Source of the DNA: Ryuthela nishihirai
Taxonomy: Eukaryota; Arthropoda; Arachnida; Araneae; Heptathelidae
Reading direction: 5' to 3'
Assembly: GCA_038380435.1 (NCBI GenBank)
Contig: JAWZYU010000018.1
Location: 48,780,251 to 48,844,250, forward strand
Length of the DNA: 64,000 nucleotides
This document shows, one piece after another, positions 46,271 to 56,182 of this stretch; positions within the stretch are counted from its first letter, which is position 1; each line of letters starts with the position of its first letter. A model generated the notes under the pieces. That model saw only the letters and a program-made list of their open reading frames with translations. It did no database searches and had not been told where the DNA came from. A program made the translations under genes and the position numbers.

Positions 46271-47229
46271 TACCATCATGGCTGGGCTAGGTCAACGGAC
46301 GATCCCGTATGCTGACATCTTTCCTTTGGAGGGGATCAACAGTTTACTGACTGCAAAAACTACTAAAAGCGGTCAGCAAATTTTAAAATATCCTCTTATA
46401 CTGTACTTACAATTAAAAACTATGTAACAGTTATCGTGAAACTATGGTTTTATCCCATCAGAAAAGGAAATAAAGAACATTAGAAAGAGAAAAACAAAAT
46501 CACTGCTAGAACAAAACCATACAGAAAATTTTACAGTTGTACACCAGAAAATTGTTAATTTAATATAACAAGAAATGTGTGTATGTTGCACGTCTTACTA
46601 GACGGTACCAATGTAACAAAAAATTCACTGTAAAAATGGGAAAACAAGCAAAGAAAGCATCGTTTAATACGAGTTTCAGAGAATAATAGAATGTGTAAAA
46701 GTTTCACAGAACAGTAGAATGTTTGCAATCCCGGTGTGACAGGAGGCAGAAGTAATGCGAAAAGAAATCTGCAGCAGCATAAATGTTAATTCCCACGTCA
46801 TTTGTTTGGTGCTAATAGCGTTAAACAAGCACCAATACCCACGGATTTTCAAATGACATTCAGGGTGTATCATTTCCATCACTTAAGTTTCATCTTCTTT
46901 AATTTTTTCCAACCCCAATAACACACAGTTTCTGCGAGACAGTCTCATTCCGGTGGTCATTTCAATGCGAAAATGGCGCAGGGGACGATCTTTCGCACAG
47001 TAGCGATATGAACATGCACATTGCTAAAAAGCAAACCTGGGCAATGAACGATGCATTTCTCTAGACAGGTGCAATTAAGTTTTGAACTAAAAGTCATGAT
47101 ATGGATGAAATTAGGAGTGTATGGAATATTTTTATACATAAGCATGTAAAGTAGAAACGCGCATTAAAACGGGAGATTTGCACAAAGAATGTCTATATTT
47201 TCGGACAAGTATTTCCATTCTCATACTCT

Positions 47230-48450
47230 TGTTAGGGTTCCGTGTGTATTTCTATAGTTATTTTTTCTGCAAGCATCAACTTTTCGATATACTAGAGCGA
47301 ATGTAAATCTACGTTTGAACAAGCGCGTAAGTAAGTAAACTGTGCTTGTAAAAGAGCGAAGATGGTTATTTTTCTCTGCAAGTACACGTTTTCGACAATG
47401 ATATGTATTCTCAAACGTGTTTCACTACGTGAGTAAATCTAACATGTGCATTTCATGTTTAAATAAGAATCGGTTTAATTATTTTTCCTGCATGAGAATG
47501 CGCATTTCTATACCAGCGCTAATTCTTTGAACAAGTGTGTAAGTACACTATGTTTGTATAAGTGTGAAAGTGATTGTTTTTCCTGCAAGGACAGGTTTTT
47601 CGATAATGATATGTATTCATACATGTGTTTCACTATGCGAGTAAATCTAACATGCACATTTCATGTTTAAGTAAGGGTGGGTTTAGTTATTTTTCCCGCA
47701 CGAGTATGTATTATTTGCGTGTATGTTTGTATGTTCAGTTGAAAAAAAAATCGAAAAGGGTTGGCGTCGTAGGTCTGAGGAGGCCGAATTTTTGATAAAG
47801 GTTTTAATAAGAAGCGGCACATAAGGTGTTTGATTAATGGGGGCTTTTGATTTCTGTATTTTATAAGAGCGAAAGTGGTTATTTTTCCTGTAAGGATAGG
47901 TTTTTCGACAGTGATATGTATTCATATATGTGTTTCATTGCGCGAGTAAATCAATATGCATATTTCATGTTCAAGAACGGTTTTGTTATTTTTCCCGCAT
48001 GAGATTGCATATTTCTTTTCTCGGGTTATTACAAGTATGTACACGTGCGAAGTACAATAGTAACGATATTTTAACCTCAAATATTAATTTTTTAAGAATT
48101 AGGGCATGAATGTCACAATTTCGTTTCCTGCAACAAAGTTTATTTCGAGTGAGATGCAAATCAGTAAGGTTATTTTTCCTGCAAACATTCACTTTATGTG
48201 TAAGCATGTGAATTTTACAGGTGCCTTCTCAGTTGTATGTGAATCAAGCATTCCCTTTTCTGAAGAAGAGACAAATCATTAGTATTATTTTTCTTACTCC
48301 TCTAGAAGGATTAATTACACATGTTCGCTTCCAACAAGAATGTGAGTAAAGTACGTTAATTTTGAGGGGGATGCAAATATACACTTTATACATAAGCATG
48401 TTAATAACGCCTGTTCCTGTTTCAGTTGCATGTGAATGAAGTATTCACTT
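47230..48450. repeat. Degenerate periodic array inside the 4.3-kb element
   Basis: The motif TTATTTTTCCTGCAAG recurs (near 47270, 47370, 47480, 47580, 47680, 47880, 47990, 48175). It alternates with GATATGTATTCAT, GTAAATCTAACATG and ATTTCATGTTTAA blocks, with larger periods of about 200-310 bp. On the minus strand the motif reads C-R-K-N-N, with nearby YHC and H residues, reminiscent of decayed C2H2 fingers. This reading is weak. No frame survives beyond 80 residues. Confidence 0.55.
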
Positions 48451-49034
48451 TTCTGAACAGGAGTGAAATCCACACATTCTGTATATCAAGTATAACATTT
48501 TATTTGTGAGTATAAGCCGATTTGGGTAATTTTCATGCAAGCTTTGCACATGCGATACCTACTTATGTTTTTCGGAGTGTTAGAACCTGCATGTATAAAA
48601 TTAGTTTTTTCCACGAGTTTCGAAGATGCAGAAGCATTTTTTGTTCAAGAGATAGTTATTCCTAAATATTTCACCACTGATCGGAACTTGAATATTCATA
48701 TTTCGGAAGGTGTAAGGATTTTTCGTCACAGAGTTTCCTTCAACGGGTTTGAATCTTTTTGAGCACGACTGTCTTACACCTATGTCTTACGTTACGTTTT
48801 TTGTCAGATGTCTCGTAACGAACAAAACGTTTATTTAGAGCATATGTCTTAAGAGATGTGTGTTTTTTTGTTAATACAGAAGATGACAGGATAGCGGTTA
48901 GGTTTAAGAACTTGAAAAAAAAACTCCATAACGGAACTTTGTGCAGCGCACGAAATACGATAGAAACTAGCGATAGCATGAGAATTTTCAAACTTAGAAA
49001 AATCCAAAATCTTGTAGAGGGCCACGAAATGCGT

Positions 49035-49322
49035 TAAGAACGCTGCGGAGGGGCGCTAAAAGGTGAGCAATGACTTGACAGTGAGAAATCCAGTAGTTTC
49101 GCACAAAGGGATTCAAGGGATGAAAAACGTATAATAATCTGATAAAGAAATTCCAGTTGTGTCAGATAATAGGACTGAGCGTTCCTTTTGAGGCACAAGG
49201 ATTTTGTCCCTTTTCATGGATATTACGTTTTATCACCCCTTCACCTTTTGTGCGACACAACAAGGATTTATCTCGTGTCAGGTCATTGCTCACCATTTAG
49301 CGCCGCCCAGCAGCGTTCTTAT
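49035..49322. repeat. Subterminal inverted repeat of the 4.3-kb element
   Basis: TAAGAACGCTGCGGAGGGGC, GCTAAAAGGTGAGCAATGAC and TTGACAGTGAG (49034-49085) are matched by the inverse of 49272-49322, with few mismatches. They lie just inside the right terminal repeat and could be a nested MITE. Confidence 0.8.
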
Positions 49323-49561
49323 GGATGCTAAAATATATCTTATGTTCATGTGGATGCTGAAATCTTTCGCTGATCCAACTGTTCCCGATAATAGGATAAT
49401 AAAAAAAAAATTCATCAGTCCGCAAGCGTTAATCAAGTACACGACTTTTACATGAAAGATAAATCAGTGTCGTTATTTCTCTTAGAGTATCGTTTTTCTG
49501 CACAAGGGTGAAATCCCCCACCTTAGTTTTCAGCGGTGTGACTGATCAGGAGTAGTAATAA

Positions 49562-51028
49562 GTACATATCTAAAGCTTATTATTTCAGGTTTGGAGTTTT
49601 AAAATTATTAGTGAAATTTTTAGTGAGGCGCGTTTTATCTGTTACCGATATCTTATCGAAGAAGCTTTCTGACTTCGCTTGTTCCACTGATATACTGATA
49701 TAATCGATACTCCTTGAATACAGAAGAAAAATATTTGCTACATTTTGACTATCAGTCCAGTTGAAAATAAAATTTCGACGGATTATCTCAGGTAAGTTCA
49801 AAGGTTTATCAGTATATCGATCTAGTAAGGCATTTATTGATTGCATTATAATTTTTATTGAGTGCATTATAATTTTATAGTTTTATTGAGTGCATTATAA
49901 TTTTATAGTTTTATTGAGTGCATTATAATATTATAATTTAATTGAGTGCATTATAATTTTATAGTTGATTTGAATCCTAAATAGCTTAATTAAGGGAGAT
50001 GAGTTTATTTTATAGTATATTTTAAAACTAATATCCCTTCCCTACCGTAACATACGGTTAAGTTCATGTTGTGCTTGGATGTAGAATTAAAGATAGATGC
50101 TTTAAAGTTTTTGAGACGCAACGCAAGGCTATCCGCAACCTATGGATTGATTTCTACTTTTAGCATTCAAAACTTATTTTTTCACGACGAGGCGTTGTTA
50201 TAAAACTTAACCGTGTGCAAAAACTATTTACAGAATTATTTTTTATCCATTGAAAGACAACTAAATAACTAATCCTATAAACAAACATAGCGAAGACGCA
50301 TGTACGTGTACTAATGATGGGCCACAAGACGAAACAAAATTTCATCATCTTATGTTTTCGTGATCACACGTTCACTAGTAAACGGAGGAAAGAACGGTTT
50401 TTTAAAACGGTAAGTTTGTTTATAATTACGTTTTTTTTCTTAATAATTTCTTGCTTCCAAATAATTTTATTAGTGGATTTTTTTCCGAGGAATAAATAAT
50501 ATTTTGTTATCGATTGCTACTAGTAGCGTTACTTCCTAGGAAAGAATAATGTTTTGCATAAGTGAATTATGTGCTGAATTGGGGATACAGCGACAATAAG
50601 TATTAGGAATAAAAAGGAGTTTTAAACTTGAGACCAAGTTGCGTAACGGATATACTGGAATTAAATGTAAGGAATAAAAAAGAAAGTGAGTTTTTTAACT
50701 GTTCTGATGCAAACACTATGTCTTTGAGTCGGTTTGGTAACAAAAAAAAGGAAGAATAAATTAATGAATTGGGAAGGGAGTAAAGATTTTTTTATCTCTT
50801 GTTCATATGTCTTTGAAATGGTTTAGTGTTAAAAAAAGAAAAGTGGACGAATTTGGAACTGGTTTAATTTTATAAGAATGATTTAATCGGTGATTCTTAT
50901 GTTGATGCAATCAAGATGTTTTTGAAACGACTTGGTATTAAAATAAGCTGTTGGAATAGGAAGATGAGTTTTATTTTTTATCTTTGCTCTTTGTGCTGTT
51001 GCAATCACGTTGTCTTTGCAATTGGTTT
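49562..51028 (-). repeat. Giant palindrome, right arm, outer part
   Basis: Inverse of about 39710-41460 without the SINE. Its end (ATCTTTGCTCTTTGTGCTGTTG … TTTGCAATTGGTTT) matches the left arm start. A tandem array at 49820-49970 has no left counterpart. Confidence 0.9.
49820..49970. repeat. Short tandem repeat, TTGAGTGCATTATAATTTTA
   Basis: About five units of 28-36 bp, each with GAGTGCATTATAAT. The left arm (about 41180) has one unit in inverse form. This is a local expansion after arm formation. Confidence 0.9.
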
Positions 51029-51590
51029 AGTAGGATAATAAAATAAATTAATGAATTGTGATTTGTAGAAGGAATATAATTTTTTGTTCTAAGATAGTGT
51101 AGCAGCGGTGGAAATGAAAATTTAGAATGTTTAACGAAATTCGAGAAGATTTAAATTTATAAGTAAGGATGTTTTTAACCCGTGATTCATGTAGTGAGGT
51201 CTTTGAAATGGTTTAGTTTTGGATAAGTGTTTTAATATGAGGCGGTGCATTTAAATAAGGTGTTTAATAAGGGGACATTTTAATAAGAGGGGCGGCACTT
51301 TTGATAAATGATTTAATTAAGAGAGCTTTTTAATAAGAGGGGGTGGGAATTTTGATAAGTGTTTAATTAATAAGGAACTTTTAATAAGAGGAGGGTGGCA
51401 CTTTTGATAATTGTTTTAATAAGAGGGGGGTAGAACCAAACTTTGATAAGTGTTTTGATCAAGGGGGATTTTTAATAAGAGGGGGTGGCACTTTTGCCAA
51501 GTTTTAATTAGAATTTTAATTAATAAAGGGTGTGGTTAGTTTTGAATATTAATAAGGTATGTGATCAGTAACGTCATAGGGGGAAAGCAC
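51029..51590. repeat. Tandem repeats beyond the right arm end
   Basis: From about 51220 to 51510 a 60-80 bp unit recurs: TTTTAATAAGAGGGGGTGG, CACTTTTGATAAGTG, TTTAATTAA. Before it, further copies of the arm-end blocks (TCTTTGAAATGGTTTAG, AATAAATTAATGAATTG) continue past the point where the left arm stops. The right arm may therefore keep more of the original element end than the left. Confidence 0.75.
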
Positions 51591-52064
51591 TCAGTGTGGG
51601 GATTACCTGTTCTGGGTACCTACTACTCAGAGGTATCAAAATTTTGACTTTTGTGCCAAATCGCTCTGTCGTGTGCAAAGATACATATTTAAACATTTTT
51701 GGAATTATTTTTGGTACGTTTGATAACAAAAGATTGGATATAGGTGGTAAAATTGTAGATCCCAGAGCTGTGCCATATTTTGTAGAGAAAATATCGTAGA
51801 GGGTATTTCCGATTTTTATTTATTTTTATGAAAAACCACTCCATTCTAGTTTTTTGCTATTTTTTCTGTAGTCTTGAGCAATACGTTTGACAGAATTATA
51901 GGCTTGTATGACTGCAGTTCTAATTAAATTTTATTAGGTTTCAATATGGGAATAATATGTGATAGTTACCATTCGATGGGTATGGTACCATTATGTCAAT
52001 GTAAATTTATTAGCTCTGGTAACTGTTTTTTTGCTGCTTCGGTAAGGTTCTTTATCATTCTGTT
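51591..52064 (-). pseudogene. LINE reverse transcriptase fragment
   Basis: On the minus strand shifted frames give SHIIPILKPNKI near 51950 and LQSYKPIILSNVLLKTTEKIAK near 51880. This is the fingers region of Jockey/I-type reverse transcriptases (…IPI-KP-K…SYRPISL…K-LE). A P1 element lies directly upstream. There are many stops. Confidence 0.6.
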
Positions 52065-52316
52065 CAGGCGCGAAGCGTGATTGGAAGCAATTGAGACCTA
52101 GAGACTGCGCAGTTTAGATATCTATGATTCTTACAGGTGATTGAATTACCGAATTACAAGTTTATTGTCAATTATCCCACAGTGTTATGGTTCAACAATT
52201 GCATCACAGATCATTGGTTCATTGAAAAGTGACTAATTGTTCAATCTATGAAAATCATCTTTTCGTCAACTGCGCAGTATCATTGTTTCAATTGCTTCCA
52301 TAATGCTTAGCCATAT
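52065..52316. mobile_element. P1 MITE, copy 8
   Basis: Starts CAGGCGCGAAGCGTGATTGG and carries GAGACTGCGCAGTTTAG. The right side has CAACTGCGCAGTATC and CAATTGCTTCCATAATGC, then decays (TTAGCCATATGC repeats). Confidence 0.8.
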
Positions 52317-52440
52317 GCTTAGCTTTCCATAATGCTTGTCAAATCTCAATTTGAATATTCTCACTACTCTTTAGTTCTGTAGTGAACTCATTCAGTCAAC
52401 TTTTTATAACTGGTGTCAGTTTTTAAAATGATAATTTATA
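52317..52440. other. Spacer
   Basis: A short AT-rich piece with a duplicated CCATAATGCTT motif left by the P1 end. Nothing else is seen. Confidence 0.4.
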
Positions 52441-54605
52441 AATTTATTTTTTCCACTTGACATGAAAATTAAGTTTTCAAAAATATTTCTCTAAAATATA
52501 TTATACTTATTAATTTGCTTGATATATGAAATAAGTAATTTATAACATTTTAATTTATTCTTATAGTTTTCAGGCTCTAAAATACTTTTGAAATTATAGT
52601 TTGTGATGTTCATTTTATTTAATGCATTATAGTATTTTTTTCTTTCTTCCTCAAATTTTTTACATACGAACAATGTATGTTCTAGATTTTCATACTCATT
52701 ACACATGTCACATGCCGGGGAGTCTTTTTTTTTTCATTTTATATAATAAAGCCTTTGATAATACCGAATTTGTTTTAATTTTTATTATCAAATTAATTTC
52801 TTTTTTATTAAAATCAAAGTTATTAAATTTTGAAATTATTGGTGAAATTCTGTATCTATGTGTATGATTAGCATTCCTATCATACCATGTCTGTGTTTCT
52901 ATTATAATATTTTTTTTATTTTGTTTTTTAATTATATATAAAAATTGAGGATTATCAAAATTTGGACTGATATTTATTGCTTCTTTAGCTTTTTTGTCTA
53001 CTATTTCATTATATTTTATACCAACATGACTTGGGATCCATTGTATATAGATCATATTCTTATTGTTTATATGGTTTTTGGTTAAAATTAATATGTCATT
53101 TATGAATGATTTAAAGTTACTTTTTAAAGGATCATTATATATGGTTTCTATAGCAGCTTTGCTATCAGTAAAAATTACTATCTGCTTATTTTTAAATTTC
53201 AGTGCCCCATTTATTGATAAGATAATTGCAGATAGTTCTGCTACTAAGATAGGGTTTGATTTACTAAATTTAGATAATTTTTCAAAATTTTCTTCTGGGC
53301 AAAGAAATGCTCCAGCAAGAGCATTACTTTCTTCTTTCAAGGATCCATCTGTGTAAATATGTATTAAATTTTTATAATTATTTTCAATATGCATATATGA
53401 TAACATTTTTAGTGTGTTTATATCATGACTATTTTTTGTTTGTAAATTATTAATATTTGTTTTAAGGATAGGAAATGTAGAAGTCCATATTGGAATTTCT
53501 ATATTATATTCTCCACTAGTTCTTTTATTTAAAATCTGTTTTATATCATTTTTACAAGTTAAGTTTTCAATAGAAATATCCTTAAAGTTATTTAATATTT
53601 TTTTCATTTATTGGATGTGAGATATTTTTTAATGAAATTCTGTATGTCAGATTATTTAATAAATATTTTTTTTAATTGATATAGGTGGTATAGCGGTTTC
53701 TGCGTAAATGTTAAGTCCATTTGAATTTTGATGCAAACCAATACCAAATTTTAAAATTTTTAATTGTATATTTTCTAGTTTTTTTAATTTGGTTTTTGAT
53801 ATATTATTAATACGTTCTATGCCATAAAAGCTTTTTGGAAATATTATTGAGTTGTATAATAAAAGTAATTTTTTATTTTCATAAAGAATATTTAATAATA
53901 ATTAATAATTAATTAATTATATATCTGGTTGGACCTCCGTAGCCCATGGCTGCTTGAGGATGATGATGATAATGATGAATATTTAATAATATAATTTCAT
54001 TTCAAACAGAATAGCTTAGCCTCTATTCTGTTTGAAATGTCGTCAGGCCCTGCAGTGGATTTAAGGTTTGAGGTGTCTATGGCGTCTGTTAATTCTTTCA
54101 CTGTTATTGGGGTATAAATTATCTTATTTTCTTCCCTGTCTTCTATGTCTTTGTACTGTTTTTTTTCCCAGTTGTGTATTTTTTTCCTTATTTGTCATAT
54201 TTGGGTTGGACGAAAATTCAATATATGACAGGAAGTGTTTGGCAAATTTAACAGCTATTTCTTTTTCCGATAGGTTTTTTTTAGCATGAGGTTAATCCAG
54301 AGTTTAGCTTGGGTGGTTGTTTGATTTATTGATTTTATCGTATTCCAGATTTTGGTAAGAGAGGTAAAAATGTTGATTTTGTTGCATATATTTTGCCAGT
54401 TCATTTTTCTAGTTATTTGATTTTTTTTTTTGATAGATGCTACTATTTTTTATATGCTGTTATATCATTGATTTGTCCAGCACGTTTTGCCTTTCTTTCC
54501 GCTCTTCTATGTACGTGATTAGCTTTTTTAGATATATGGTTTGCGTATTATTGTAGTTGTGCTTAAATATTTTGGTATAGCTTTCTTGTTTGGCAGTGTT
54601 AATAT
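52441..54605 (-). pseudogene. Jockey/I-type LINE ORF2: RT start, RNase H, cysteine tail
   Basis: Minus strand. Near 54105-54040 VKELTDAIDTSNL, then STAGPDDISNRIEA, marks the start of the reverse transcriptase. The palm is missing or deleted. The frame 53607-52708 (299 residues) holds an RNase H domain: YTDGS with Asp87, AELSAI with Glu124, FTDSKAA with Asp148, WIPSHVG with His194 and IVDKKAKEA with Asp204, so the DEDD set is intact. At 52706-52735 a run of ten A shifts the frame. In the next frame CDMCNEYENLEHTLFVC gives the terminal zinc-like motif. A 76-bp retroposed insert sits at 53901-53976. The copy is dead because the polymerase core is gone. Confidence 0.85.
53901..53976 (+). mobile_element. 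76-bp retroposed insert with (GAT)n tail
   Basis: Contains GGACCTCCGTAGCCCATGG, CTGCTTGAGG and GATGATGATGATAATGAT. An exact 15-bp duplication GAATATTTAATAATA stands at 53886-53900 and 53977-53991. It looks like an extremely truncated SINE or LINE 3' end; its parent family is not in this window. Confidence 0.85.
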
Positions 54606-55249
54606 TGTTACGACAGATGAACGTGCTACAGTGAATTTATGATAAACGTGTCATGAACGCTCGCGTATGCCTCTGCGTGAGAATTATGTAACCAACGAAT
54701 TAGAACACAGAACCTATCTGAAAAATAGGAAAGATAGAACTGTTGGAGTTGTGGATATCCTAAAGGAGGCATAATTAGTTTCAATATGTACACGATGGGT
54801 GTATAAAGGGAATAAGTGTTTTATATGGTGAGTGCGCGGAAGGTTGACTAGTGTATTGGTGTGGATCGTGTTGGTAAGCTGGTAAAGGAAACGAAGAATT
54901 TGTCGTCTTGTGCGTAGTGATCACCTCTGAAAAGAATTGGTTCTGAGAAACCAGTACACTTAGCCGCAGTTTTGGAGTACTTGAGGGCTAAAACCGTAGA
55001 AGGAAGTCATTTAGTGTACAGTTATTTAGTTTGTTTAGGAATTGATAAGGATATTCTTGTTAGATTGATTATTTATTTACCAACATGATTTTAATGTTCA
55101 TTGAATGATATTAGTTTTGTTTTGTGGTTTGGGTGTGAATAGAATTGTGATAATGGATTCTTCTGAAAGTTTATCTTTGTATTGTTATAGAGTTTGGTAC
55201 TCATCCATTTAATTTGTAACAATATATTCAATAAATTCTTCTTGTTACA
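54606..55249 (+). mobile_element. Probable solo LTR
   Basis: 644 bp beginning TGTTACGACAG and ending CTTCTTGTTACA (TG…CA termini). It has TATAAA at 54804-54809 and AATAAA at 55230-55235 close to the 3' end. It separates two parts of one LINE frame. No matching 4-6 bp target duplication is seen (AATAT against CTTTG), which leaves some doubt. No second copy is in the window. Confidence 0.65.
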
Positions 55250-55541
55250 CTTTGACTGTTTTCTGTTAACTCACATAAATTTCTAATTTTTGTGCGTATT
55301 GTTGCCAATTAATGAATGTGGAAGTGTGTCCATAATTAAGGTACTTCACTGGAGGTAGGCCTAAGATTAGGATTGGGTAGTGATCACTACCGTTTAAGTC
55401 GTTTAGCACTTCCCAGTTCAATAGATGAGCCAGTTGTGGGGAGGAGAAAGATATTCCAATTGCAGACGTTCTGTAATGAGGTCTGTAGAATGTGTGTGTA
55501 CTGTCATTCAAAAGAATCAGCCCTCTCGCTAACCTCCCCAC
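55250..55541 (-). pseudogene. LINE endonuclease C-terminus
   Basis: The minus frame reads THTFYRPHYRTSAIGISF, SSPQLAHLLNWEVLNDLNG and SDHYPI, the conserved end of an AP-endonuclease domain. It is upstream of the RT start at 54.1 kb in the same orientation, so it is probably the same LINE copy, cut by the LTR. Confidence 0.8.
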
Positions 55542-55745
55542 TTTCCTCAGCTTCAGCGTGTTTAGTTAAATCAACGCTCCTGTCCTACTCTGTTCCACCC
55601 TTGGTTTTGTCACGACTCCTAAGCATCATTGGCAAATGAAAACTCGTGCGAAAATGAATAAAAGACAGAAAAACCACAGACCTTCCACTCCCGCGAAGAT
55701 TGATTCCGCTACCTTGTCTGCTGCCACGCTTCTGCTGCTTTATCA
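55542..55745. other. No gene recognised
   Basis: A pyrimidine-rich short tract, possibly more of the LINE on the minus strand. Confidence 0.3.
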
Positions 55746-55925
55746 TATTCTGTGCACGTTATAGAACACGCTGGATGGCCTTGATGGGAGATACCATATG
55801 TCTCCTAACACTTGTCAAGTGGACGCATTCCCCCAATCTTCTCTGAGCCCTTGCGGTCCTTGTGACCTTCCCATTTAGTCCATTGTGTGCGAAAAAGTGA
55901 CGCTCAGATGTAACACAACCCAACT
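55746..55925 (+). mobile_element. SINE-A, 3' half, diverged
   Basis: Starts TTCTGTGCACGTTATAGAACAC and runs through GCTGGATGGCCTTGATGGGAG and TTCTCTGAGCCCTTGCGG to ACACAACCCAACTCC. Confidence 0.88.
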
Positions 55926-56097
55926 CCAAAACTTCGAAGCTTTATAACTATTTCTATTCGTCACACATAAGAAAAAAAAACAGCGTTAAAAAGGAGTAGA
56001 AATGCAAAAAGTTTGCAGATGTTTAATAGGAGCAATGGATAAATAACACTGATGGCCTTTAGTGGAGACTGTCGGACTCAGTGGGAGGCAGGTAGAA
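55926..56097. other. No gene recognised
   Basis: Short AT-rich spacer between two SINE-A pieces of opposite orientation. Confidence 0.3.
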
Positions 56098-56182
56098 AAA
56101 ATCGTAACGAAATCAAAATCGGGACTCAGAATTGGGAACACAGATTACGAAGCTGCCGCACTATCGACTGAGTCAATCACCA
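56098..56182 (-). mobile_element. SINE-A head fragment
   Basis: On the minus strand GACTCAGTCGATAGTGCGGCAG, TTCGTAATCTGTGTTCCCAA and GAGTCCCGATT follow the SINE-A head and box B with mutations. The rest of the element is missing. Confidence 0.65.

Larger units (their letters stand above)
45238..49561. mobile_element. 4.3-kb element with about 215-bp TIRs inserted in the right arm
   Basis: The left repeat (45238-45452) and the inverse of the right (49348-49561) share CAGTCACACC(A/G)CTGAAAA, TTCACCCTT(C/G)TGCAGAAAAA, TTGATTAA(T/C)GC, CCTATTATCG and GGATCAGCGAA(G/A)GATTTCAGC in order. The flanks GTACGTAT (45230-45237) and GTACATAT (49562-49569) form an 8-bp duplication with one mismatch, and the left-arm counterpart contains a single site. 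Inside are a mariner MITE, a diverged periodic array and a subterminal hairpin. No transposase was recognised. The hAT superfamily is suggested only by the 8-bp duplication. Confidence 0.85.

Noticed and set aside
47230..48450. CRISPR-like array
   Set aside because: Spacing is irregular, the repeats are degenerate, there are no cas genes, and the genome is eukaryotic.
48535..48762. 75-residue plus frame inside the 4.3-kb element
   Set aside because: No motif, no conserved neighbour, and a length expected by chance in this composition.
52708..53607. Host RNase H gene
   Set aside because: It is followed by a LINE-type cysteine motif and preceded by RT and endonuclease parts in the same orientation.
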